Below, piece by piece: positions 55,729-63,505 of a stretch of 64,000 bases of DNA; positions within the stretch are counted from its first letter, which is position 1, and each line of letters begins with the position of its first letter. The position numbers were made by a program, and so were the translations under genes. The stretch covers positions 62,001-126,000 of the forward strand of contig JAZOAK010000069.1 of NCBI GenBank assembly GCA_045595445.1, in the 5' to 3' direction. The notes beneath the pieces are model-generated. The model searched no databases. It was not told the DNA's origin and worked only from the letters and a program-made list of their open reading frames with translations. Source of the stretch: RGIG3009 sp045595445 (lineage in GTDB: Bacteria > Bacillota > Clostridia > Oscillospirales > Acutalibacteraceae).

Positions 55729-57984
55729 CTAATAGATGGTATCCGCGTAGGTAAATTCAACTGTGATAACGGTACCCTTGGCTACCTGTTGTCCGGCTTT
55801 CGCCGACTGTCGCGTAGCGGTCGGTGTACCGGCGGTCGCACTGATACCCGACAGCAGCACGTTCACACCCACAGCTTTTGCCGCTTGGTTGACCTGCGCC
55901 ACCGTACAGCCGGAAAAATCAGGAACGGTGGTCATCTGGGTATCACTGTTGTTGGTATACAGCCACACCGTACCGCCCTTGGGGATAGAGGTGCCGCTTG
56001 CCGGTATCTGCCGAATAACCGTATCCCCGTTTCCAACGGTGTGATATGTCAACGAGGAGGCTTTTAAGGTGCTTGCCGCCGCAGAAACCGTCGCACCAAC
56101 GACGTTCGGAACGCTGCGATCCAAGCCGGCGATCTCCTCTTCGGTATAATTCGGTTCGACGCCCAGATACGGAAGAATGTCTTTCAATATTTTTTTCGCG
56201 CACGGTGCCGCAACACCGCCACCGGATTTCAAAAGTTGCGGTTGATCGACCATCACCAGCACGGCAACCTGCGGATCGTCCGCCGGTGCAAAGCCACCAA
56301 AAGAAGCGATGATCTCAACGTTCGCATCCTCTTCTTCCTCGGATTTTGTCTCGGTTTTCTCCGAAGTACCGGTCTTGCCCGCTACACGGTAACCGGAAAT
56401 GTACGCATTCTTAATGGCACCGCTGCTGACGGCGTTGCCTAACATCGCACAAAGGCGACGCGAGGTCTCCTCCGAGATCATCTGCCGTTTGACAATAGGC
56501 TCGGTATTGGAAAGAATATTGCCGTCACCGTCCAACACTTTCTGTACGATATACGGCTGCATCAAATACCCACCGTTTGCCACAGCAGACATGGCTGTGA
56601 CCATCTGCAACGGCGTAACTTTGAAAGTCTGCCCGATGGAAGATGCCGCCACGTCGACTAAGGAAATCTCCTCGGGTAAGTGATACAACCCGCTCGTAAC
56701 CGTCGGCTCACCAAGCAAATCAACGTTGGTTTTCGCGGTAAAGCCGAACCCGGCATAATATTTGGAAAACAACTTAGTACCGATACGCGTACCCAGCGTC
56801 ATGAACGAGGGGTTGCAAGAATTGGCAATGGCTTCCACAAAGTTCTGTTGACCGTGTCCTTTGGGGTAGACCCAGCATTTCATGTTGCGGTCGGCAATGG
56901 TAAAACTGCCGCCGCAATAGAAAGGACTTTCCTCCGTAACCAGACCTTCTTCCAAACCCATGGCAGCGGTGAAAGTCTTAAACACCGATCCGGGCTCGTA
57001 AAAATCGAGCGCCTTATTACGGTACTGCTCCAAACGCGCTTTAACGATGGCGTCGGTTTGCTCCTGTCCCGACAACAGCGCGATCTGTTCTGCCACAGTC
57101 GGATCCGCGATCGTCAAGTAATCGTTCGGATCGTAGTCTCCCTTGGTAGACATTGCCAAGATAGCGCCCGTATCCACGTCCATCACGATCGCGCAACCAC
57201 GATTGGTCGCGTTAAATTCGTTTAGCGTCTCTGCTAAATATTTGTCCGTCACCTGCTGGATATACTGGTCGATCGTCAACACCAAACTGTTGCCGTCGGT
57301 CGCATCCACGGTATATTCGTATTGCAAAGAGGTCGGCAGGTGGTCGCCGTACGTGTTTTGTGCCGCCACCATACGGCCGGGTGTACCGGACAGCTCATCG
57401 TCGAATTGGAGTTCCAACCCCTCGCGCGCCACGTTGTCTTTACCGACAAAACCAAGCACGCAGGACAGCGTATTTTTCAGGGGGTATTCACGTTTATAGT
57501 CGGTAACAATACGGAACACACCGCCGAGGCTGTTCTCGTTCACCCATTCAATAAAGGCGTCACCGACAGATTTATCCACTTTGGATTTAACAACCTTATA
57601 CTGCGATTCGCTATCCAGCGTTTGCTGATACAACGTTTGACGGTCTACCTCCAACATCACGGATAATTCGTCCGCTATCTTTTGGCGAGTCACCTCACGG
57701 CGAATGTTACAAGGTGCCATAACAATCGTACACACCTCTCGCGTCAGCGCCAGTACCGACATATTCGCGTCATAGATCTGTCCGCGATTAGCGGATATTT
57801 CCACATCTGCAAGCTGTTGAGCAACTGCTTGTTTTTGCCATTCGTCCTGCTCCAAAACCTGAATACGGAACAACTGACAGACGAGAAGTATTAAGCACAG
57901 GAATGTCGTCGCAATGCAGATCACCGTACGTGTCCGCATAGGACGCGTCAAGCCCGTCGCTTGATTGCTTTGATTTGTTGACAT
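55729..57984 (-). CDS. Class B penicillin-binding protein with two PASTA domains (SpoVD/FtsI type), first copy
   Basis: A 751-residue paralogue of the next gene with the same layout: one membrane helix (about 18-42), NRGQIYDANM, then Ser333 (PGSVFK), SCN at 389-391, KTG at 537-539, and PASTA domains at about 624-676 and 683-750. A short acidic insert (KSEEEEDAN) follows KTG and is missing from the other copy. The RGTIYDRNG motif is altered here (RGQIYDANM). The start is the ATG behind GAGGTG, three codons inside a longer frame. Confidence 0.95.
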   Translation of the reverse strand: MSTNQSNQATGLTRPMRTRTVICIATTFLCLILLVCQLFRIQVLEQDEWQKQAVAQQLADVEISANRGQIYDANMSVLALTREVCTIVMAPCNIRREVTRQKIADELSVMLEVDRQTLYQQTLDSESQYKVVKSKVDKSVGDAFIEWVNENSLGGVFRIVTDYKREYPLKNTLSCVLGFVGKDNVAREGLELQFDDELSGTPGRMVAAQNTYGDHLPTSLQYEYTVDATDGNSLVLTIDQYIQQVTDKYLAETLNEFNATNRGCAIVMDVDTGAILAMSTKGDYDPNDYLTIADPTVAEQIALLSGQEQTDAIVKARLEQYRNKALDFYEPGSVFKTFTAAMGLEEGLVTEESPFYCGGSFTIADRNMKCWVYPKGHGQQNFVEAIANSCNPSFMTLGTRIGTKLFSKYYAGFGFTAKTNVDLLGEPTVTSGLYHLPEEISLVDVAASSIGQTFKVTPLQMVTAMSAVANGGYLMQPYIVQKVLDGDGNILSNTEPIVKRQMISEETSRRLCAMLGNAVSSGAIKNAYISGYRVAGKTGTSEKTETKSEEEEDANVEIIASFGGFAPADDPQVAVLVMVDQPQLLKSGGGVAAPCAKKILKDILPYLGVEPNYTEEEIAGLDRSVPNVVGATVSAAASTLKASSLTYHTVGNGDTVIRQIPASGTSIPKGGTVWLYTNNSDTQMTTVPDFSGCTVAQVNQAAKAVGVNVLLSGISATAGTPTATRQSAKAGQQVAKGTVITVEFTYADTIY

Positions 57985-58101
57985 CCCGTTCACCTCGCTT
58001 CGATAAGGAAAGAAAAGAGAGTCAAGACGCTACCATCCCAACTCTCACCGTCCGAGGCTCCTTCTATAAATATACGGAAGATTCCTCGATATAGAACTCG
58101 C

Positions 58102-58566
58102 CTATTGCAGCCACACCGTCAGGGCGTTCCAAATCGTGGCCCAAAACCCTGCGTCGTCATCGGTCGATTCCGGTGTGACCGGAGTGACCGTGATATAGTC
58201 GATCTGACCGGATTCTACCTGACGAAGTCCCGCGCTTTCAGCGTATTCTTCTACGCTTTGCGCCGACGTTTGGGCGGCAAGTTCGCTTTCAAGCCGTTTT
58301 GTCTCGCCCACCGCCTCGCTGAGTGTTGATTCTGCCTGGCTGATGGCACTGTTGAGTTCCGTCAAACGGACCTGACTGGATATCATAAATCCAATCACCA
58401 AGAGCACTCCACCGGCAACCGCTGCCGTGACGACTGTGTTGAGCAGTTTTTGCAAACGCGCGCGGCGCTTATCCGCTTTCGTCGCCTTTTTGCCGGGGAG
58501 AGCCCTGATCTTCGCCTTCGGCTCGTACATGGATAAATCGTATGCTTCGGATCCGTAAGATGCCAT
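58102..58566 (-). CDS. ftsL: FtsL-like divisome protein
   Basis: A 154-residue bitopic protein. The basic cytoplasmic part (about 1-40) is followed by one helix (VVTAAVAGGVLLVIGFMISS) and a coiled coil (LTELNSAISQAESTLSEAVG...LESELAAQ), then a short tail. Position between rsmH and the class B PBPs, size and topology identify it as FtsL; the sequence itself is weakly conserved in all bacteria. Likely partner of FtsQ and DivIC in activating FtsW/FtsI. Confidence 0.85.
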   Translation of the reverse strand: MASYGSEAYDLSMYEPKAKIRALPGKKATKADKRRARLQKLLNTVVTAAVAGGVLLVIGFMISSQVRLTELNSAISQAESTLSEAVGETKRLESELAAQTSAQSVEEYAESAGLRQVESGQIDYITVTPVTPESTDDDAGFWATIWNALTVWLQ

Positions 58567-58597
58567 GATGCTCTCTCCTTTCTGCCTAACTCTTTCT

Positions 58598-59551
58598 TTA
58601 TACGTATCGCTCGTGGAGTTTTTCGATGCAACGCAGCTTCGCGCTGCGACTACGGGGGTTTCTTTCTAATTCCTCAGCAGAGGCTTCGATGGGTTTTTTC
58701 GTCACAAGCTGTCCTGCGGGGGTTCGCCCACAAACACACACCGGAAATTCCGACGGACATTCACAGCCTTTGCAAAAAGCAGCAAACCGTTGCTTGACGA
58801 TTCGATCTTCTAACGAATGGAAGGTGATCACCGCCAAGCGGCCGCCTTCCCGCAAACTGTCAAACGCAATATCCAACGCTTCGGATAAGCAATCCAACTC
58901 AGCATTTACAGCGATTCTGAGCGCCTGAAACACCCTGCGAGCGGGATGTCCGTCCCGCCGAACCGCCGCCGGGACCGCGCTTTTGATAAGCTCGGCAAGC
59001 TGTACGGTGGTTTCGATCGGTTGCTCTTGCCGCGCTGCGACAATCGCACGGGCAATAGGGCGAGAAAATTTTTCTTCCCCAAAACGGAAAAAGATATCCG
59101 CAAGCTCTTGCTCGGAAAGATCTCTGACCAAATCCGCCGCCGTCATGCCCTCTTGACTCATGCGCATATCGAGCGGTGCGTCAGTATGATAAGAGAAACC
59201 GCGTTCGGGCTCGTCCAACTGATGAGAGGAAACGCCGATGTCCAGCAAGATGCCGTCCACGCGGTCGATCTGTTGCTCACGCAACACCTCGTCCATGTAG
59301 CGGAAATTCCGCCGTACCACGGTTGCCGGCAAACCCGCAAGCCGCCTCGACGCCGCCGTAATCGCGTCCGGATCCTGATCCAGCGAGATCAGCCGCCCGC
59401 TTTGCAACTGCGAAGCGATCAAGAACGAGTGTCCGCCGCCGCCCGCCGTGCCGTCAAGATAAACGCCGTTCGGCCGAACGTTTAACGCTTCTATCGTTTC
59501 CTTCGGTAATACCGGCAAGTGATACTCGGCAATGGATTGTACGTCTTTCAT
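58598..59551 (-). CDS. rsmH: 16S rRNA (cytosine-1402-N4)-methyltransferase
   Basis: A 317-residue SAM-dependent enzyme modifying C1402 in the ribosomal P site. YHLPVLPKETIEAL and DGTAGGGGHSFLIA are the N-terminal and SAM motifs; GILLDIGVSSHQLDE, RGFSYHTDAPLDMRM and ITFHSLEDRIVKQRF are family signatures and NPRSRSAKLR the C-terminal one. The ATG at 59551 begins one base after the mraZ stop, so translation is probably coupled; there is no strong ribosome binding site of its own. Confidence 0.97.
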   Translation of the reverse strand: MKDVQSIAEYHLPVLPKETIEALNVRPNGVYLDGTAGGGGHSFLIASQLQSGRLISLDQDPDAITAASRRLAGLPATVVRRNFRYMDEVLREQQIDRVDGILLDIGVSSHQLDEPERGFSYHTDAPLDMRMSQEGMTAADLVRDLSEQELADIFFRFGEEKFSRPIARAIVAARQEQPIETTVQLAELIKSAVPAAVRRDGHPARRVFQALRIAVNAELDCLSEALDIAFDSLREGGRLAVITFHSLEDRIVKQRFAAFCKGCECPSEFPVCVCGRTPAGQLVTKKPIEASAEELERNPRSRSAKLRCIEKLHERYV

Positions 59552-59552
59552 A

Positions 59553-59972
59553 TCAGAAGCCCAACTCGGCAAATTCCGCCTCGACTTCCTCAGAGGTCAT
59601 GCTGTCAATATCCGCTTCGTATGCCGACGGGTTCCACACCTCAGCGCGGTTACCGGCGCCAATCACCAGCGCCTCTTTTGCAAGACCCGCATACTCTAAC
59701 AGATGGCGAGGAAGCAGGATGCGACCCTGAGCATCCACCTGAACGTCCACAGCATTTGCCGATAAGTACCGCTGCAACTTGCGCGCCTGCGTCATGGGCT
59801 TTTGTGCAAGCCCTTCTTGCAGCTTATTCCACTCATCCATCGAATACAGGCAAACGCAATGATCCATGACAGCCGCGGCAATGAACAAACTACCCAGCTT
59901 GTCACGCAACTTGGCAGGCACAAACAGCCGACCTTTTGCGTCGATATTATGTTGGAATTTTCCGTATAACAT
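59553..59972 (-). CDS. mraZ: Transcriptional regulator MraZ
   Basis: A 139-residue DNA-binding protein of the AbrB/SpoVT fold with two swapped halves: HNIDAKGRLFVPAKLRDKLG and VDVQVDAQGRILLPRHLLEY, each with the GR(L/I)xxP core. It oligomerises into a ring and represses the dcw promoter by binding repeats of TGG-type boxes. Three such boxes with exact 10-bp phasing lie between its promoter and gene, so autoregulation is very likely. First gene of the cluster. Confidence 0.97.
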   Translation of the reverse strand: MLYGKFQHNIDAKGRLFVPAKLRDKLGSLFIAAAVMDHCVCLYSMDEWNKLQEGLAQKPMTQARKLQRYLSANAVDVQVDAQGRILLPRHLLEYAGLAKEALVIGAGNRAEVWNPSAYEADIDSMTSEEVEAEFAELGF

Positions 59973-60003
59973 CCTGCATTCTCCATTTTGTATTTTGAGC
60001 GGT

Positions 60004-60033
60004 TGTGGAAAACTCTGTGGAAAATGTGGAAAA
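60004..60033 (-). promoter_or_regulatory. Three DnaA-box-like sequences in the mraZ leader
   Basis: TTTTCCACA occurs three times on the minus strand (60004-60012, 60016-60024, 60025-60033), each one mismatch from the DnaA box TTATCCACA. They lie between the MraZ boxes and the gene. Binding by DnaA is a hypothesis. Confidence 0.45.
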
Positions 60034-60034
60034 T

Positions 60035-60060
60035 CACCACTTTACACCACTTTGCACCAC
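60035..60060 (-). promoter_or_regulatory. MraZ operator: three phased GTGGTG boxes
   Basis: GTGGTG repeats at 60035-60040, 60045-60050 and 60055-60060, exactly 10 bp apart with AAAG-containing spacers, right downstream of the -10 box. MraZ is known to bind short G-rich direct repeats with this phasing. Confidence 0.85.
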
Positions 60061-60069
60061 AGTGACTAT

Positions 60070-60098
60070 ATTATACCCCCTTTTACAGAAAAAATCAA
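60070..60098 (-). promoter_or_regulatory. Promoter of the dcw cluster
   Basis: Minus-strand TTGATT (60093-60098) and TATAAT (60070-60075), 17-bp spacer. The MraZ boxes cover the start site. Confidence 0.85.
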
Positions 60099-60140
60099 CC
60101 CATAAATGCGAATTTGTATGACTATTTTTGTATATACAAA

Positions 60141-60173
60141 AAGTGGTGTCTGCCGTTTAGACAGACACCACTT
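60141..60173 (-). terminator. Terminator of the AEC transporter gene
   Basis: AAGTGGTGTCTG and CAGACACCACTT, perfect 12-bp stem with a 9-nt loop, followed on the minus strand by TTTTTGT. It insulates the dcw promoter. Confidence 0.88.
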
Positions 60174-60188
60174 AACCACTATATTTTG

Positions 60189-61124
60189 CTATGCAATCAC
60201 TTGAACGACCGCCAAAAGCACCGGCATTGTTACCACCGAAAACAGGGTGGACAGCGCTACCAGGTTGATAGAAGATTCGGCATCCTGATGATACCGATCG
60301 GCAAACATCGCCACCGCCACCGCAACGGGTGCCGTTGACGCAATCGCCATGGAAAGAAGCATGGTTCCGCGAATACCACACACAAACATCAGGGCAATAC
60401 TAATCACCGGCACAACCAAAAGCCGCATCGCTATCGCCCCGAAATCACCGCGATTTTTCAACGCCTGCTTCATATCCACTTTTGATAAATAATAACCGGC
60501 AAACAACATCGGCAACGGCGTGTTCAAATTGCCCAGATGTTGCATCGGTGCAAAAACAATTTCCGGCAAAGTGACGCGGCAAACAAACAAAAGAAACCCG
60601 ATTGCCAAGCCGATCGTGCCGGGGCTTAAAATCATTTTTCGAATCGGCACCTTACCGCTCGATTTATCCATAATCAGCAACCCGTAACTCCACATCGTTA
60701 CGCTCATCGCCACCACGTAGGTTGCGCCGTACATCACGCCTTGATCTCCCAGCACCGCCTGTTGAAGCGGCAACCCCATAAAACCGGCGTTGGACAACAC
60801 CGTTGAAGCGCGATAAACGCGTGTGGTCGCTGTATCTTTGCGGTAGACAATATGGGCGATGACAATCGCAACAATATGCAAACCAAATGCCACCGCCAAC
60901 GCAATTAACAGCTCGTACATAAGCGCCGTGTTGTATTCTCGCTGAAACGATTTGATGATCACACAAGGGGTTGCGATCAGCAAGGCTAAATCCGAGCAAA
61001 CCTTTCCACCCTTATCCGTGATAATCTTTGCTTTTCCGAGAAGATACCCCACCAAAACCAGCAAGAACAAGACGAGAACTTGTTGCCCCACGGTTAAAAA
61101 GCTGTTCCACACCGCTTCCCACAT
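60189..61124 (-). CDS. AEC family transporter (auxin efflux carrier-like permease)
   Basis: A 311-residue permease with about ten helices in two repeats. VLVLFLLVLVGYLLGKAKII opens the first, and APVAVAVAMFADRYHQDAES closes near the second; RASTVLSNAGFMGLPLQQA with its NAGF(M)G is a typical AEC motif. Family members move malate, malonate or other organic anions by a secondary mechanism; the substrate here is unknown. The ATG at 61124 follows GGGAGGTG, six codons inside a longer frame. Confidence 0.88.
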   Translation of the reverse strand: MWEAVWNSFLTVGQQVLVLFLLVLVGYLLGKAKIITDKGGKVCSDLALLIATPCVIIKSFQREYNTALMYELLIALAVAFGLHIVAIVIAHIVYRKDTATTRVYRASTVLSNAGFMGLPLQQAVLGDQGVMYGATYVVAMSVTMWSYGLLIMDKSSGKVPIRKMILSPGTIGLAIGFLLFVCRVTLPEIVFAPMQHLGNLNTPLPMLFAGYYLSKVDMKQALKNRGDFGAIAMRLLVVPVISIALMFVCGIRGTMLLSMAIASTAPVAVAVAMFADRYHQDAESSINLVALSTLFSVVTMPVLLAVVQVIA

Positions 61125-61188
61125 TGCAATAACACCTCCCATACACCGCTAACCATTGTATACGCTTTCCTTGGAAAAAGCAAGAAAA

Positions 61189-61214
61189 ATCGCCCTGTCA
61201 GAAAACAGGGCGAT
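61189..61214 (-). terminator. Terminator of the 112-residue membrane protein gene
   Basis: ATCGCCCTGT and ACAGGGCGAT, perfect 10-bp stem with a 6-nt loop; minus strand continues TTTTTCTTG. Confidence 0.9.
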
Positions 61215-61231
61215 TACCACAACTCAATCGA

Positions 61232-61570
61232 TTATGCGCAGCGCTTTACCGTAACCGCCTGCAACTCAGCGGTCATATCGTACGACACGCGGCGCCAGAC
61301 CTCACGACGACGGCGACGGTTGCGCACCACGGCAGCATCACGCTTCATTGACAGCGCGCAGCAAGCCAACACCGTCAAACGGCACAACATCAAAATAACG
61401 GTCAGCACGGGATATTCCCCCATTGCCAGAACGCCGCACATTGCCAATTCCATCGCCGCCATAGATAGCGGGATCCAGGCCATACGACGCGTGACCGTGC
61501 ATTTTGCAGCAACCAACATATATAAACTTACCGCACCAAACACAGCGGCTGTAACGACACTGAAAACCAT
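61232..61570 (-). CDS. Small membrane protein of unknown function
   Basis: A 112-residue protein with three hydrophobic segments (FSVVTAAVFGAVSLYMLVA, WIPLSMAAMELAMCGVLAM and LTVILMLCRLTVLACCALSM) and a basic C-terminal tail (VVRNRRRRREVWRRVSYDM). The positive tail suggests that end is cytoplasmic. AAAAGGAG ribosome binding site and its own terminator support it as a real gene. No family recognised. Confidence 0.75.
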   Translation of the reverse strand: MVFSVVTAAVFGAVSLYMLVAAKCTVTRRMAWIPLSMAAMELAMCGVLAMGEYPVLTVILMLCRLTVLACCALSMKRDAAVVRNRRRRREVWRRVSYDMTAELQAVTVKRCA

Positions 61571-61684
61571 ACCGAAAACTCCTTTTTCGCCGTTCGGAAA
61601 AACCCGAACATTTGTTTCTTTGTTGTCATTATAGCAGCCCGTTTTTCAAAAGTCAACTAAAAAACGAAAATTTGTTCGGATTTT

Positions 61685-62539
61685 TTACTTTCCGTTTTTT
61701 GCGCGTTGTTTGGCAGCTGTCACGGTGTTTTTCAACAACATGGCAATGGTCATGGGACCCACACCACCCGGAACGGGGGTGAGATAACCGGCGACCTCGT
61801 CAACGGCAGGGTCAACGTCGCCGCAGAGTTTCCCTTCCGCGTTTCGGTTCATGCCCACGTCAATAACCGTAGCCCCCGGTTTTACCATATCGGGGGTCAC
61901 AAAACCGGCTTTGCCCACCGCCGCAACCAGCACGTCCGCGCGGCGGCAAACCTCACCAAGATTGCGGGTGCGGGAGTGACAGATCGTCACGGTCGCGTTT
62001 TCGTGCAACAAAAGCATTGCCATCGGTTTGCCGACGATGTTGCTGCGACCGATAACCACACACTCCTTGCCCTCCACCGAAATACCGCTGCGGCGCAACA
62101 GTTCCATCACACCCGCAGGGGTACACGGCAAGAACGAAAAGTCGCCAATCATAATGTGCCCAACGTTTTCCGCGTGAAATGCGTCCACATCCTTGTGCGG
62201 AGCAATGGCAGCAATCACCGCTTTGTCGTCCAGGTGCGAAGGCAGCGGCAGTTGGCATAAAATGCCATCAATATCCTCGCGCGCGTTGAGCGCCTCCACG
62301 TGTGCGAGCAACTCCTCTTGCGTGGTATCGGCGGGCAACGCGATTTCCTCGGAATACATGCCGATCTCGGCGCACCCCTTCTTTTTATTGTTCACGTATA
62401 CACGGGAAGCGGGGTCATCACCCACAATAATCACCGCAAGCCCCGGTGTCGTTCCCGCCGCCTTTAATTGTTCAACCTCTTTTTCCAAATCCTGCCGCAC
62501 GGCAGCCGAGATGGCTTTTCCGTCAATTTTCTTCGCCAT
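61685..62539 (-). CDS. folD: Bifunctional methylenetetrahydrofolate dehydrogenase/cyclohydrolase
   Basis: A 284-residue enzyme interconverting 5,10-methylene- and 10-formyl-THF, feeding purine and formyl-Met synthesis. VNNKKKGCAEIGM contains the catalytic Lys, LCQLPLPSHLDDKAV the second signature, and VIGRSNIVGKPMA and TPVPGGVGPMTIAMLL the NADP-binding and C-terminal blocks. The ATG is preceded by GAGGAGG and lies inside the end of lgt (17-bp overlap), so the two are coupled. Confidence 0.98.
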   Translation of the reverse strand: MAKKIDGKAISAAVRQDLEKEVEQLKAAGTTPGLAVIIVGDDPASRVYVNNKKKGCAEIGMYSEEIALPADTTQEELLAHVEALNAREDIDGILCQLPLPSHLDDKAVIAAIAPHKDVDAFHAENVGHIMIGDFSFLPCTPAGVMELLRRSGISVEGKECVVIGRSNIVGKPMAMLLLHENATVTICHSRTRNLGEVCRRADVLVAAVGKAGFVTPDMVKPGATVIDVGMNRNAEGKLCGDVDPAVDEVAGYLTPVPGGVGPMTIAMLLKNTVTAAKQRAKNGK

Positions 62540-63488
62540 CGAGATCCTCCTCAACGATTTTCTTTTCCTCTGTATCCTTCGCTTCGCGTATCAACAGCTG
62601 CGGATCAACAAGTGGGATGGTCACCTCGTTGTCTGTTGCTTCTGCCAGACGGCTCTCGCGACTCTTAAAAACAAAGAACAAGATCGCCCCGCCGAGCACA
62701 GACAACAACGCAACCAAACACGATACTTTCATGGTGAACAGGTACAAACTGTCGGTGCGCAACAACTCAATAAAGAACCGACCCGCACCATACCACATGA
62801 TATACATGGCAAACAACTGCCCTCTGAACCGATATGCCTTGCGCGACACGATATGTAACAACACAAAACCGAGCACGCACCACAAAGACTCATACAAAAA
62901 GGTGGGATGTACCGGAACGTCGGGATCATACCCGACGCCCGCCAGCGGGTTTGCGGGACTGGAAATCCAACTTCCCGACATGCCCCACGGCAACTCGGTA
63001 TTGCCGCCGTATGCTTCCTGATTAAAGAAGTTTCCCCATCTGCCGACAGCCTGACCGATCAAAAACCCGATCGAGGCAATATCAAACATCCGCAACGTAT
63101 CCACCTTGCGAAGCGGGCACATCCACAACGCCGTGACAAACGCACCGATCAAACCGCCGTAAATGGCAAGGCCGCCTTGCCACACGTACAGGATGCTAAT
63201 GGGATTTTCAGAATATTGCGGGTCACCCGAAAACAGCACGTAATACAACCGCGCACCGATAAACGCCATAATGATGCAGACCAGCACGACGTCCAGCATG
63301 GGGTCTTTTTGAAGACCGAAGTGCTTAGCGTTACGAAAACCGTACACAGCGGCAAGCAACAGGCCGACCGCGATCAGCAGACCGTACCACCGCAAACTTA
63401 TTTCCGTGTTAAAAAACGGAATGGAGAAAATTTCCTCGTCCAGCGGGATGGTCCACCCCAATTTCGGAAACGAAACGTACGACTCCAT
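62523..63488 (-). CDS. lgt: Prolipoprotein diacylglyceryl transferase
   Basis: A 321-residue membrane enzyme that lipidates the lipobox Cys of secreted lipoproteins (such as the cassette lipoprotein at 35010). About seven helices. SLRWYGLLIAVGLLLA is the N-terminal block, GGLAIYGGLIGA the diacylglycerol region and IGQAVGRWGNFFNQEAYG the signature with essential Arg and Asn. A charged tail of some 40 residues (REAKDTEEKKIVEED) extends past the last helix. The ATG three codons into a longer frame is preferred because AAAGGA is then at proper spacing. It overlaps folD by 17 bp. Confidence 0.96.
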   Translation of the reverse strand: MESYVSFPKLGWTIPLDEEIFSIPFFNTEISLRWYGLLIAVGLLLAAVYGFRNAKHFGLQKDPMLDVVLVCIIMAFIGARLYYVLFSGDPQYSENPISILYVWQGGLAIYGGLIGAFVTALWMCPLRKVDTLRMFDIASIGFLIGQAVGRWGNFFNQEAYGGNTELPWGMSGSWISSPANPLAGVGYDPDVPVHPTFLYESLWCVLGFVLLHIVSRKAYRFRGQLFAMYIMWYGAGRFFIELLRTDSLYLFTMKVSCLVALLSVLGGAILFFVFKSRESRLAEATDNEVTIPLVDPQLLIREAKDTEEKKIVEEDLDGEEN

Positions 63489-63505
63489 TTTTATCATCCT
63501 TTCTA

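Noticed and set aside
60004..60060. A chromosomal replication origin, suggested by DnaA-box-like repeats
   Set aside because: No dnaA, dnaN or recF is nearby, no AT-rich unwinding region follows, and the repeats sit inside the mraZ leader.
60141..60173. Additional MraZ boxes (TGGTG inside the stem)
   Set aside because: They belong to the two arms of a perfect terminator hairpin with a T-tract and are not phased with the three boxes.
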